From: Amphimedon queenslandica | Lineage: Eukaryota > Porifera > Demospongiae > Haplosclerida > Niphatidae | Direction: 5' to 3' | Assembly (NCBI RefSeq): GCF_000090795.2 | Contig: NW_003546451.1 | Span: 102,055 to 163,797 of the forward strand | Length of the DNA stretch: 61,743 bases | Shown here: positions 12,708 through 28,319 of the stretch, piece by piece | Numbering within the stretch: the stretch's first letter is position 1 | Layout of the letters: each line of letters begins with the position of its first letter | Made by a program: the position numbers and the translations under genes | Notes under the pieces: generated by a model | Seen by the model: the letters and a program-made list of their open reading frames with translations, nothing else | Told to the model about the DNA's origin: nothing | The model's database searches: none

Positions 12708-14209
12708 TTAGTGATGTCTGGGATGACTGTGTATTGCTTTGTTGAGCCAATGCTAGAGAAATGGAATTGTAAATCAAACAGGTACATGTACATTAAAATT
12801 TGAAACATTATCAGAATAAATTTTAGGATACTTATATTAGACTTTATATTTGTATTTTTATTATTATGCCTTTCTATTCAGAGAGTATTGCTGTAGTACA
12901 ATGGAGTTGAGTGGGTTGCTGTCATTCTTCATTGCTTTCATACTCACTCTGTTTTGGGTCTTAACAAATCACTGGCTTTTGCTTGACAGTAAGTATAAAA
13001 GGATTTTTATCATAAATGTTACTCTTTTACTTCCTTTAAGTACTAGGAGTTACAATAGGTACATTTATGATACAGTATGTAAGGCTTCCTAGCTTAAAGC
13101 TGTCATCAATCTTACTGGTCTTTCTCCTTGTTTATGATGTATTTTGGGTAAGAGAATCTCTTTTTTACTTATTACTCTTCTTTGTTTCTTCTTTTTAAAT
13201 AAATAATCTAATAATACTGTAATGTAATAGTTCTTAAAATTTAATGTAAGACTTTACTTTCAGAAAGAGCAAGGTCAATGTTAGTAAAAATGTTAGTTCA
13301 AAGGTTTTTCTCAGCTTCTTCTTCCCTTCTCTCTCATTGTGTACTGTCTCATTGTGTACTGTACTACTGTACTATTATTCTCTTTTCCTAAGGTTTTTAT
13401 ATCATCATCAATATTCAATGCTAATGTGATGGTAGAGGTTGCCATTAAAAAGGCTAAGAGCCCAGTTGCTGTTGTGGCTGACACTTTAAACATGCCTGAA
13501 GTTTCCCAAGCCCAGCCTTTCCTTTCTCTTCCTGGAAAACTAATGGTCCCTAGGTATAATAATAAATTATAATATTGATAATTATTAAGATATTGTTTTT
13601 GTAGTTCCTATACTGAGGATAGTTATTCAATGCTTGGCCTTGGCGACATAGTAAATTTCTTTCTTTTTCTATCTTTTTTTTTCATTACCACTTGTTTCTT
13701 CTTCTTACTTTTAAGTGTCTCTTTTTCCTATTCTCTCAATGGTAGGTATTACCTGGCCTCTTGTTGTGTTTATCAATGAGATTTGATCAGTTAAACATCA
13801 GCACCACTAGCTTAAAATCAACCAGACACAGACATCAATTGCTACTCCTGTGTGGCAAATGGAAATACTTCTCCTTATCAATCATGGGGTATATAATCGG
13901 TGTGTATGTGCATTTATTATACATGACAATGACACCTCTCTCTTTTCTTCTGTATTTTAGGTTTATTTTTAGCAGGTCTAATGGCTGAATTAGCTGACTA
14001 TCCTCAACCAGCTTTGCTCTATCTTGTCCCTTGTGTTCTGCTACCAATGACTGTCAAAGCTCTTGTGCAGGTTTATATTAATTGCTATTGTCATTATGCT
14101 ATTCTTACATTTATTGTCATGTTTTATGATTACTGATTTATAGGGTCATTTTAGGATATTATGGCATGGTCCTTTTACTGAAAACAGCCACTCATCGTTA
14201 CCTTTGTAG
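12311..14209 (+). CDS. SPPL3: Signal peptide peptidase-like 3 (intramembrane aspartyl protease)
   Basis: Ten exons: 12311-12452, 12519-12638, 12712-12781, 12882-12988, 13041-13147, 13393-13553, 13605-13650, 13746-13899, 13961-14070 and 14144-14209. The product is multi-pass and hydrophobic. The first catalytic motif is YDVFWVF, with exon 5 ending inside it. The second is LGLGDIVLPG (GxGD, across exons 7/8), and the PAL motif is QPALLYLVP in exon 9. Also typical are FNANVMVEVA and SLPGKLMVPSS. SPPL3 is a Golgi protease that cleaves type II glycosyltransferases and so tunes N-glycan processing. Start: the first ATG (MMADDP) at 12311 or the second at 12314. The gene is tail-to-tail with the WD-repeat gene, 225 bp apart. 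Confidence 0.95.
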
Positions 14210-14434
14210 AAATTATAACAAAAATATTGACACCAGTGACTTATTTGTTTTCTATTCTGCATTATTATTTATTTCTAATAAACTGATATTAGCAACTTAT
14301 AGGCAATGCATTTAGAAAATTGTGCCCTTTCTATTTTAACTGCCAAATTGCTGCAATGTATATGGAGCTTTGGACAATTGGTCCATCAAAATTTCACCAT
14401 TAATCAAAATAATAATAATAATTATTAATCGCAT

Positions 14435-17400
14435 CTATTTAGATTGAAGGCAACGTTTCTGAACAGGTTTCGTCACATCTTTATTGAGTAGCATTGCTGC
14501 TATGTCACACCACTCAAACTCATTCCACTTCCTGCCGGCCTCGTGATAGAAAGACTCTCTGTTCTCCCTTTTACGGCGTTCCAACCTTTTCTTCTCAATT
14601 TCTGCTTCAATTTTACCCAAGCCAATGATTTCTCTCCTTGCAGCCACGCTCATTGAATAATATGGATTCGATCTCCTAAGCACTTCCAGTTTTCTTCTTT
14701 CTTGATCCAAATGAGCTTCAGTCAATGACAAAGGAGGCAAAATCCCATGTCTTAAGTTCCTGGACAGAGCTCCTTTCTTTGGCTTATTGAGAGGAGAATA
14801 GAAGTCTCTCATAGTTTTACTGTCTGCCATGTGAACTGTCATCCCACGACTAGTGCTTGTTATATTTTCAGACATTGCTCCATCATCTGAGTTTGGATAA
14901 CATCCATCATAGTTTCCAAGTGTCGCCGCATTATTTAGAAGAGAAAATGGTTGCTCCTTTTGGGGAAGGTACTTCATATTTTTAGCGTCTAAGAAACCTG
15001 ATGGTAACGTGAGAGCTGCTTCCAAATTGTCAAGGTCAGCTGGATCAGACTCGTCATCAAGTGATTGTAAATCTTTTTGTTTGCTTTGTGACACTGATTG
15101 ATTTTCTTGAGTGCTGCTAAGTTCATCAGTAACTTGCAGCATAGATGGTGTTGTGTCATCATCATAATATGGTAGTGGATGCTCCTTACCATCTCTGTCC
15201 ATTGTATGATAATAGTCTTTATCATCTCTGTCTATTGACGTATGATCATCATAAGCCATCGTGTGACCTGGAATCAAATGATCCTTCATGTCACCAGTTT
15301 CTCCTTGATAGATTTGATCTCCTTCATATAAAGGCATTGCAGTGTCATCATGAATTCCAATATTCGGCTGGATCCCACTCCTTTGCATTAGATCATCATT
15401 GACTAAAGTTTTATTTTTTGACATTAAAGCTTGTCTAATTTCATTGTAAGCAGTTTCTGCAGTGTTGTACCTTTTACCGCTCCTTGTTGATGCATAATTG
15501 CTACTGTAGTCATCTTCAATCAGTGCACTCTTCATTGCAACTGATCTCTTTTCCACTTTGTTGTCCCTTTTCACTCCAGGCAAAGTAAACTCCTTCATTT
15601 TATTATGACGACCAAGGACTCCATACTTCAATGCACTATTACTCTCTTTAGTAGAATAAATCTTCTTCCCTTTAGTAGTAGCACCAAGTCCTTCTCTTAG
15701 AGCTGATGCATAGCTGCCTGCACCTCCTGGCACATCTCTGCTATTTATTGACACCTTTACACTGTATCCTCCTATACTAGCATGATAGAAGGTAGGGCCT
15801 GCTAAAGGTGGCAGCCCTTTTTCCGCTTCTAAATCCTCTGCCCTTTTCTTTTTGTCACTCTTTGCTATAGACGTCTTCTTCTTTGCAGGATGCTCTTGTT
15901 CAATGTCTTTATTGAATCTTCTGTTTTGATCATGAGGAACACTTAATACCTTTGCTTTAGGCTTCTTCTCTGGTTTGAGCATTGAGAGAGTTGGAATTTC
16001 TTCTGCCTCTTTAACCCTTTGGGCTAAATTATTCAGTACCTCATTCTAGTAAAAGAACATGAAAAATGACAGTAACAATGTGAACAGAACACAAATGTAT
16101 AACTGTATGTGTGGTTCTAACCTCATTCATAACAACGTGCTGTATCAATCCTCTCTCAATTAGCAGAGCATGCAGTCCAGCCCTAATCATGATCAATAAT
16201 ACTTATATATATACATGTACATGTACATGCAATTGATGGCGTAATCAAAACTGGATAATTTTAGGGAAAAAAACTGCACCAATGCATACACAAAATCTAT
16301 AATTTAAAAAACTAAAAATGTAAATGCTGTACCTATCAGTGATTCCAGTTAAATTTTCAAGAGCAGTAAAAGCAGCTTGCCTCTTTGACTCCTACAGTAC
16401 AGTACAGCACATGCATAATGTAAAAATAAATATACATCATACATGTATGCATGAATAATGCTAACTTACATCTTCACTGAGAAGCGCTTTTAGTATCATC
16501 TGTAAAGTTTCATCATCAAAATCAAGCTGAGAAAGGAGGTCCTGTGTGTGCTCTTTAATAGACTTGGGTGCATTGGCATCATGGGATTTCTTAAAAAGTC
16601 CACGTAGCGTTGCATTTTTCTGAGCTGTAGTGATGTAGCGATTATTACTCAGAGCAGCAAGAGCATCTGCAATATCCTCTGTAATAGACATGTCATTTTT
16701 ATCAAGAAGGCCAACTACAGCAAAGAGTAAAAGTGTTAGAAATATTTTAAAATGCAAGTAGAAGTACAGTAGTATAAAAAGGGAAATGCAATTTAAAGAA
16801 AAGAGGGGAGAAGGGAAAGTTGAATTCTACTTCTTTTATACCCAGTGTGTCAATGACCCAATCCAATGTCATTTCACTGTCCATTAGGTGTGAAGCATTA
16901 GGGTTTGAAAGACGTCCAATAGAAGAGACAAGACTTTCTATTGTAAAACCCATCTGTGACAGCGTTGAAGATGGAAACCACGAGCTCTTTATGATTCTAT
17001 TCAACGTGGACATTAGATTTTCCTATGCACATGTACATTGTAAATCATTGAAAAATCTAATGCTGATTCCCTCACTATTGATGGCCTGTATCTAACACCA
17101 GTATGCTGATCTGAATCCTCTGGTTCACTCACATGTACATCTCTATGGCCATAACGCTCCATCCTTTTGCCCACATTGGGAGTAGAGAGATTATTCCTGT
17201 ATTCAAAGTCATAAAATGGCGTCCCTACTCGATATAATATTTCACTCCTTGCTTCCGTGATTGTGGAGACGCTGTTCTCTCTAACGATAGGTTCTGTTGC
17301 CAAGGATATCTTCTTTGTCTTCAGTGGGACTTTAAAAGACGTAGTTGTGGATCTCTTGGGATGAGAGTCATGCATGAAAGTCTTTGAAGTTTTATGCAGC

Positions 17401-20400
17401 TAGAGGGAGAAAAATTCAAGGAGAATGCACAACATAATCTCTGATATATACATTGTATTTACCAAATGACCAGATGTAGATGATCCCATCTTAATATTCT
17501 TCACTCCAGTACCTACATGTACATGTACATCATTAAAATACATATCAACTATGACATGTACATGTATATTGATTCTTTAATTTACCTCGTGTCTGCTGGC
17601 TCTGTTTTTTTGCATATGCTGCTTTAGCGAGTGCGTCAGACGTCTGTTCTTTCTCCTCCTCCACCTCCTCATGTAGCTCAATATCAAACAAGAAAGCAGG
17701 CTGCTTTCTCTTTGGCTTCGGAGGTTCTTCATATTTGTAATCTTCCTCCACAGGCACATAAGAATCAACTCTCTCCCTCTCCTTTATATTGACCATGATG
17801 CTATCATTAGCTACCCATTGGTCTCCAAAAAGGTTTCCATAATAATCAGAAGCTTCCGACGAAGGCTCACTCTCAGCTACTTCTTCACTAGAAGACTCTT
17901 CTTCACTTTCCTCATCAGACTCTTCGTACACACTTCTCCTCTGTTTAGTGCTATGTCTGTTGTTAGGATCAATGAATGCTCCATATTCGTCCATCAGTTT
18001 CAGATCTATTAGCACTCTTTTTATCCTTCGTCTTTTGGCTACTGCATATTTGTTATTTTCTAGAAGCTGTACAAGAAAGAGAGAGAGAGCTAGGGTGAGA
18101 GAAAAAGAATCATCTCCTTTTCTTACCTTGTATTGTTTTATTAATATTCTTTGAAGTACATGATCAATAGGCTCATGATTGACTTTACCTCTTACGACAG
18201 AATTAGGAATGTATCCTAGAAAAAGCATAAAGTACATGTACATGTACATGTAAAATGCATAATTATACATGTACATATGTACATGTACATTTACATGTAC
18301 ATGTATATTAGAATTACCATCAGGTGCTATTGGAAATCCTGATGATGAGACTCTCTCCAATGGCGTCAGTTCAGCTTCAGGGAACAATTGATAATGGGAT
18401 TTCTCTCTCTCAGGTCCAAACGACAAATCCTCTTCTTCCATTCTTCGAAGGTTCTCACTTACGTCAAAATCAGAAAAGTTCCTTGAAAAGGCATCCTCCA
18501 ATGACTCAGACTATGATAACAATAATACAAACAATAATAACAATAATAATAATAATAATAACAATAATAATAGTAATAATAATTAGTAAAAATTATACAA
18601 ATACTGATAGTAATAAATGATTACAATTGCATTAATAAAATCACAATATTTTTTATGTACAATGTACATGTACATGTACATGTATATTGCTAAGATTTTT
18701 AGTACATGTGTAAGTACAATGTACAGTGTATTATTAGCCAATTGTTTTATAATAATGATAAAAATTTACTGTTTTTATCTCCTTAAGACTAAGCTGATGT
18801 TTAATGCTCTTTATTTCATCAGGGTCAATGATACCCATTTCTCTTATGCTCTTGATTCCATCAGAGAGTATCCTTGGATCATACTGAGGTTGTGATATCA
18901 GTCGGAGTGCAAAAGGATTGGGAGTTGCTATGTAGTCGGCTGCATGGAGTCTTGCATGAGGTAGGATAGGGAGGGTAGGGATCTTCTGACAATCATACCT
19001 AAATGTACATGTACGTATACATGTACATGCACATTATACATACATGTACATGTAATAATATCATTAATATGCACTGTATACATGTACAATGCATGTACAT
19101 GTACATGTAGTTAAAATCAGCTCAAACTTGAAGGCATTAACAAGAAAAAAAATGTAAAAAAAATTGGCAAAAAAACATACAATTTGAAAGTTGCTTTGAA
19201 AGTTGCTATGAATTCTCACAACTCAAATTTAATGGCACAAGTTGCAAATGGTAGTACTGTTACATGTACAAGTACACATTGAATACTGTTACAGTTACTA
19301 ACCAAAGATCAGCATTCTGTCTGTATGGTATTGAATATTCAACCTTAGTCTCAATGACTTTATGTGAACTGACAAGTTTCTGAGGGAGATATCGATTAGG
19401 TGGTATGATCTGCAAATGATTCTGAAATCCAGCAAGAAGGCACAATGATAGGTCATCAAAGCAAACAGAAGTAACATTCATCTCGATATTGATATTACAC
19501 AGGAGCTGGCCAATGTCATTCCATATCTTTATAAATCCGTCACAACTGCTTGTAGCAAAGAGAGAGAGAGGAACGCAACGAGAGAGTGATGTGATAGCCT
19601 TGCTATGATCATCTAAAGGATTGTGAGGGAGCGATTTAAGTTTAGGGACATGAAAGAGGTCGCCATGAGGGAGCTTGTAGACAAGGACTTGCTGCTTGAT
19701 TGTCGCAAGGCAAAGTTTTGTGTTGAGTATTTTTGAATGGAGCGGCTGGAATTTCAGTCTTAGGCTTGTCATGTAGTGCATGACAAGCTGCTTCTTTGTG
19801 TCCAGTTTAATCTCAATACCCCACACCTATTGATAGGAATAGAGACATAAGAATTATCAAATTTTTGAGCAACTTTAAAAATTTGTAAAAAATTCAATTT
19901 TGATTGGAATCAACTCAAACTTTCTACACAACTTAAGTACATGTACATGTACATATACATGTATATGCATCTAAAAAATTATAAAAGTGCCAAATTCTCT
20001 CCTTTTCAATTTTGGTGAAATTTGGCCTGTGACCCAATACTATAGTACAGGGACTTTGTTCAAATTTTAGAGCAGCTTAAAAATTTTTTAAATGAGTTCA
20101 AAATTTTTACACAACTTAAAACAATCTTTTCCTCTCACTTCTATCCATCCCCTAACCCACATGTACATTACCTGCATTATACCATCAGTACCATACGACA
20201 CAAGATTTAAGACTGGGTTCTTATTAATGAGCTGGTCTGTCTCTGATGAAGTCATCATCACAACAGGGCCATCGTGAGCAGGGCATGGCTGACCGATAAG
20301 GCAATCTCTTGCATAAAGTATTGCCAGACAACCTGACCTTAGACCAGCTAGCATTAAAGACCCAACAATGCTGTGATCAATCTAAAAATCAATTCAATTA

Positions 20401-22655
20401 GACCATGCATTACTATTAACATTGACAATATAATAATATAAAATGATCATGCAAATGTAGTTAGTGTTTTTTTAATTGCTCACCATATCAAGGCATGTTA
20501 TTTCTTGCTGGGCATTAGATGGAGCCCAGAACTCAACAGGTATGCAAGGATTAAGTCTTGTATCGTAAACCACTATCTCGCCTGTCTTCAGTGCAACATA
20601 GAATACTTCCTCGGCCATATTATGATGTGCAGCTCTTAACATCTAAAATGCAATGTATATTGATGATGTATCACGTGTACTAAGTGTCTAAATTATCTCA
20701 TTTTTCTTACCCTGGGGACTGTGAGAGGATAAAGTGCAGTTCTAGCTTTACCAGAGTGTGGAGATATGACCTTGATGAAACCGTGATAGGTTTGCACAAT
20801 GTAGCGCTGCCTGCCATTATAATGCTTTACATTTATTGATTTTATAGGAGAATATAATGTTGTCAGCAGATCCTCAACCTGTTCAGTACAAAAAAGTTGT
20901 ATCATGGATTTTTTCATCTTATTTCTTCCTCTACCTGTTCCAATATGAGCAAGCTACAGTTTGTCTGAGAATGGCACATGATGCGATTATCAAAGGTCAG
21001 TGAGGCAGCAGATATTGGAGACTGGAGATTATACTTGTGCAATGGTATGGAAGCAATATTTGATGACAAGCAAAAGAGAGCTTGAATTTCAGCAATGAGA
21101 TTCCAAACTATGATTATTCCATCAGGATAGGAGGCAAAGAGATAGGGGAGCTCAGTGTGGATGAAGAGTGAGCATAAGTGTCTGTGAGTGCTTTTAAGAA
21201 GGGTCAGTGAACGATTGGTTTTGCCACCACTCCCTCTCATATAGCACATTAACTTCAAAGAGAAAGAAATAGTATATTTATAAATTAATATAAAATACTT
21301 GAAGTGAGCCATCTTCTCTTCCAACAGCAAGTAGTTCAGCAGGAGAATATATTGCTACACTATAGCAAAATAAATACTGAAGTTATTATCAATAAAATAT
21401 ATGGTTCATACTATGATAGTGGAACCCCGCTGTTGTTAGGAATGTAGTGTTGCTGATTCCGAGTCTATAAGCAAAAATTATTAATATGTAATACCTTATA
21501 TGCGTGCATGTACCTCTGTGTTTACAATGTATATCCCTTCAATGCAAGTGATGCAGAGGAGTGGTGCATGGTAGCAGGTAGATAAGAAAACAATCAGCTA
21601 AGATTAAATAAGATTATTTATGCATGGGGATAATAAGTTAGCTGACTTCTTTTTCTCTCAGTCCTACATTTAGTGGAGGGCTAGCTTGAATAGCATTGAA
21701 AGTATCAGGCTATTGCAAAACAAGAAATGCTTTCATATAGTGATTATACCAGAAATTCAGTACTTGCAATGTCCAGCAGTGAACTAATCCAGGTCCAGCA
21801 GCAAAAATTTCGTTATTTTCTTCATCAAAACAAACGCTATGCAGGCATGCAAAAGTCAAATTTTCCATTATACATGTACATACCATGTTGCATTAAAGTG
21901 GGTGAAAACAGTTGTTAGCAAATCAAAGTATAAGTTATACACGCGAAGACGAAAGTCATTACAGAAGGCAATATAAAGCTATAATGGTAGAGAGAGAGAG
22001 AGAGAGTTAATTACATCATAGACATAGTGTAGCATAAAGGAAAGAAGACCCATGATGTAATGCTATTTCAAGGGATGACTGTGCTAATAGCAGTTATTAG
22101 ACTTTTTACCTTCAGCTCACTTGAATACACAAGTTTTGCAACAACGACAGGTATTGTGTGTCTATTAAATGTTACAATAAGGTAGTACTATGTGTCATAA
22201 TAGTTGCAGCTACTTTGAAATTCTTGGAAAATTGTCTGTGAGTGGATACTGGACAACAGTAGTGTTAGAAGCACCAGAAGTACACACTGTCAATATGTCA
22301 GGGCCTAAAAATAGACAAAACTTATGAATACTTTTATAGCTGAATAAAACATTGCAGCACATGCCTGTACTCTGCACCAGATGGCCACTACTAGTAAATT
22401 TAATAACTTTATCAATCTAAAAATTATTATAAATTGCAAATAGACAAGTTACAATGCTCCTGCTACCTTGAAGCCTCTTTGAACGTGCATCACTGTATCC
22501 CCATTCGCAGCAGCCATGACTATGTACCCGGGAATGCTACACGTGTTGCCAAGGATACACGTGTTACCATGGAGATGGTCATGCCCTGATAAACAAGTCA
22601 ACGCGCCCTTGTCTGCCCTGAGCTGCTTCGCTTCACTGCACAGGAGAAGCACCAT
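14435..22655 (-). CDS. Very long WD-repeat protein, WDR87/WDR97-like
   Basis: About 25 exons on the minus strand join into one long product. The N-terminal half (22655 to about 19300) is a run of WD-like blades, e.g. ILTVCTSGASNTTVVQYPL, IFAAGPGLVHCWTLQ, LFASYPDGIIIVWNLIAE and LFATSSCDGFIKIWND. It is followed by charged, helical and low-complexity regions. These include IPTLPILPHARLHAADYIA (about 18771-18998), an acidic Ser/Glu stretch (EESDEESEEESSSEEVAESE, about 17880), and a final 1.6-kb exon (14435-16045) with LPPLAGPTFYHASIGGYSVK. The architecture resembles metazoan WDR87/WDR97, which are linked to cilia and sperm. I did not recognise a specific orthologue, and treating it as one gene rather than two (a possible split lies near 19000-19300) is an inference. 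The start could be MVLLLCSEAK at 22655 or the internal MAAANGDTVM about 138 nt downstream. Confidence 0.65.
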
Positions 22656-23732
22656 GCCTTTGAAAAAGGTTGGCAAGAAGAGGGAGCCATTATGGAAGGA
22701 ATGGGACAGACAAGCACAGAAAGAAGGCTCTAGAAAGACGTTTTATGCTGTAGGAGGCGATGAATACACAGGAGATTGGCACGACAATAAAAAGCACGGT
22801 ACAACTGAGCAGGAGTGTTTTAATAGTGCTTTATGTACCTGAATTTCTCTCTTCTCCATTGAAATTACTTCTATTACATTCCACAGGCAAAGGTGTTCAG
22901 ATCTGGAAGCGTTCTGGTTTAAGATATGAAGGAGATTGGGCCAACGGGAACCGTCATGGCTATGGCATGCTTAGCCTGATAGTGAGAGACAAAGACGGAG
23001 AAGATCTAGTCAAGCAATATGCAGGAGGTTGGAAGAATGACCTGAGACATGTAAGTTCACAATAGCTAACAGTGATAGATGCACAGTTAGAATAGAACCA
23101 TATGTAGATCAAAACTGTGTAGTGCTACTGTGTTAAAATGCTAAAATGCAATATCTACATGCATGCTACTTTGCATGCATGTTAATGAGTTTCACATCTC
23201 ATCTTTTCTCTCCAGGGATATGGTACACAGTTTTATTCTTTGCCTGGAGAGTACTACGAGGGAGAGTGGTATGCCAACCAGAGAAGTGGGTGGGGCAGAA
23301 TGTATTTTTCAAATGGATCTGTGTATGAGGGGGAATGGTTCGAGGACAAAAGAAACGGCAAAGGATTATTAAAATTAGGTAAAAAAAAATTTTAAATAAA
23401 GCAATCAATTTTATATTATTCTTTTTTATAATTAGCTAATGGGAACCGCTATGAAGGATTGTGGAAGGACGACATGAAACATGGAGATGGAAAATACCTA
23501 TATTTAGATAAAGGGCAGATATACACTGGAGTCTGGTACAATGACATTGCAAAGTGTGGTTCAATGGTTGACTACCATTATGAGACTAATAATGCACCGA
23601 ACAAACCTGATTTCCCCATTCCAGAGGTATGTGTGACTTGCATAAGCTGTTACTATGCATTCTCTTTTGCAGTGCAAGCTAAAAGATATCAGAACAGTTC
23701 TACAAGAAACTGCAACAGATTTAGAACATTGA
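22654..23732 (+). CDS. MORN3: MORN repeat-containing protein 3
   Basis: Five exons: 22654-22798, 22887-23050, 23216-23378, 23436-23626 and 23673-23732. The product, about 240 residues, opens MPLKKVGKKREPLWKEWDR. It then has seven to eight MORN repeats (YTGDWHDNKKHGKG, YEGDWANGNRHGYG, YEGEWYANQRSGWG, YEGEWFEDKRNGKG, YEGLWKDDMKHGDG, YTGVWYNDIAKCG) and ends PDFPIPECKLKDIRTVL. Length, order and ends match animal MORN3, a testis/flagellum-associated protein. The ATG has a good context (CACCATGCC). It is head-to-head with the WD-repeat gene. Confidence 0.95.
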
Positions 23733-24044
23733 AAATCCAAAAAAATATTATTTTAACAAGCCACGCCTAAAATATTCAGCCACGCCTATTAAATAATAAT
23801 TATTGGCTAGAGCTCGATTTTCATACCTCTGCCGACTGCCGCTCTGCGCTAAGCTGCTTGAGTTCTGGTTCCGTCTTTACTGAGTCAGAGAAAGAAACAG
23901 GAGAAACACTAGGAAAAGAATAAGAAGGAGCGGTTAACTTAACTCACACTGGACTCCTAGACTAAATAAAATTAGCTTGTCTTGCTATCTTGTCCCGGCA
24001 GTGTTTGCGTCAGTCTAAAACCACAGTACAGCTCAGTCAGCAGG
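23733..24044 (+). other. Spacer MORN3 - syntaxin alpha
   Basis: The MORN3 3' end and syntaxin alpha 5' end share 312 bp with two CCACGCC boxes (about 23760 and 23782). I see no gene here; it must hold the syntaxin promoter. Confidence 0.5.
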
Positions 24045-27173
<3,129 letters not shown>

Positions 27174-27555
27174 AGGAATTGAGGATTATATGGTGATAAT
27201 TGGAGCTTATGTGTTTATGATTATCGTTATTAATATTACACACGAGTGTAATCGTCATTGGGATTTATTTATTATCAACAATTTAATTATTTTAAATTTA
27301 AATGTACGTGCAATAGTCATTATCATTATTATTATTTCAATTTTGCTTTCTCTAATTCCTATCATTATTCATTGCCTTTTTATTACTATCATCATAATCA
27401 TAATCAACATTATTATTATCATTATTAATTCATTATTTACAAAATTAAATGTTATCATTATCAATCATCAATAATGTAAGTGAAATTTTGAGAATTAAGT
27501 GTTAAAATGAAAATAAGTCAATTTCAAGTTGCACGATAGTCACAATACTGAACAT
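27174..27555. other. Tail-to-tail spacer, A/T-rich
   Basis: Between the syntaxin alpha stop and the ZNHIT3-like stop the DNA is simple ATT/ATC-rich sequence. The open frames across it (Ile/Asn-rich) reflect composition only. I see no gene. Confidence 0.6.
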
Positions 27556-28133
27556 CTATGCATCATTCTCACTCTCTCCACATATCTTGAGACATTCGTC
27601 AGCAAATTCTTTAAATATTGGTACTTCCATTAGCCGGTCTAGAATGGAGGCTGGGTCTGGATGTTTATCTAGTCCAGTGAGAACTTTCCTCAGGTGAGGA
27701 TTGCAAAGCATGTCACGTAGAGATACGTTGAACTCTGTGGATTAAGATTTAAGAACAGCACATGTTGTCATTAATAAAAATAATGTATAATAATAATAAT
27801 GAGAGTTTTAAAAGCCATTTTTGTTGCAAGATAGTAGGTGGTATAGAAATTACTCAAAAACTACTGATCTGAATCAAGTGAAATTCTACATAGCATGGGA
27901 CATAGTACAGGGCATGGATTAGTAAATGAAATAAAAACTTTTAAAGGTTTAGAGCCATTTTTGTGGTTAATCATTAAAATTCTTAATTATTTTTATCAGT
28001 CACCTAATGATTGTAATTTTTCTTCAGGAACTTTATCAATGTCATCATCATCAGACTCGGACTGTAGCTCAACCTCCTCTCCCAACTCTCCTTCAGAATC
28101 ACTTTCACTATAAGTCACTAGAGCATCCGCCAT
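27556..28133 (-). CDS. Short protein with a ZNHIT3-like C-terminal domain
   Basis: Two exons, 28133-28004 and 27734-27556 (309 nt, 102 residues). It begins MADALVTYSESDSEGELGEE, a very acidic segment, then DDDIDKVPEEKLQSLEFNVS. It ends with LRDMLCNPHLRKVLTGLDK and LMEVPIFKEFADECLKICGE. The second half resembles the C-terminal helical domain of ZNHIT3 (LL.NPHLR...D, then EP.F.EFAD.CL), which in that protein binds the snoRNP assembly factor NUFIP1. The zinc-binding HIT finger that precedes it in ZNHIT3 is absent, and no Cys/His cluster is visible upstream. It may be a rearranged ZNHIT3 or a separate small protein. The function is inferred from this domain only. Confidence 0.7.
27815..27970. repeat. 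Dispersed-repeat fragment in the ZNHIT3-like intron
   Basis: The stretch between repeated 'agccatttttgt' motifs contains 'actgatctgaatcaagtgaaa' style and 'gggacatagtacagggcatgg' style sequence, like the palindromic dispersed element elsewhere but strongly diverged. Low certainty. Confidence 0.35.
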
Positions 28134-28319
28134 TAGTGTCTAAAATGAATAAAATTAATTTTTAATAGAGCTAGCAGCTAGAGTACCGAGAACCAATGAA
28201 TTTAATTGTGGAGTGGCTGTTTGATTTGACAAATGTGAGAACACAATTGCGGGTTTATGGAAACAAAGAGTCCACAGTTGCGACTCATTCAGAGCATAGT
28301 CTACGCTTTATGCTCAGAG
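28134..28319. promoter_or_regulatory. Bidirectional promoter, ZNHIT3-like / syntaxin beta
   Basis: 186 bp separate the divergent start codons at 28133 (minus) and 28320 (plus). No conserved box is obvious by eye. Confidence 0.55.
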
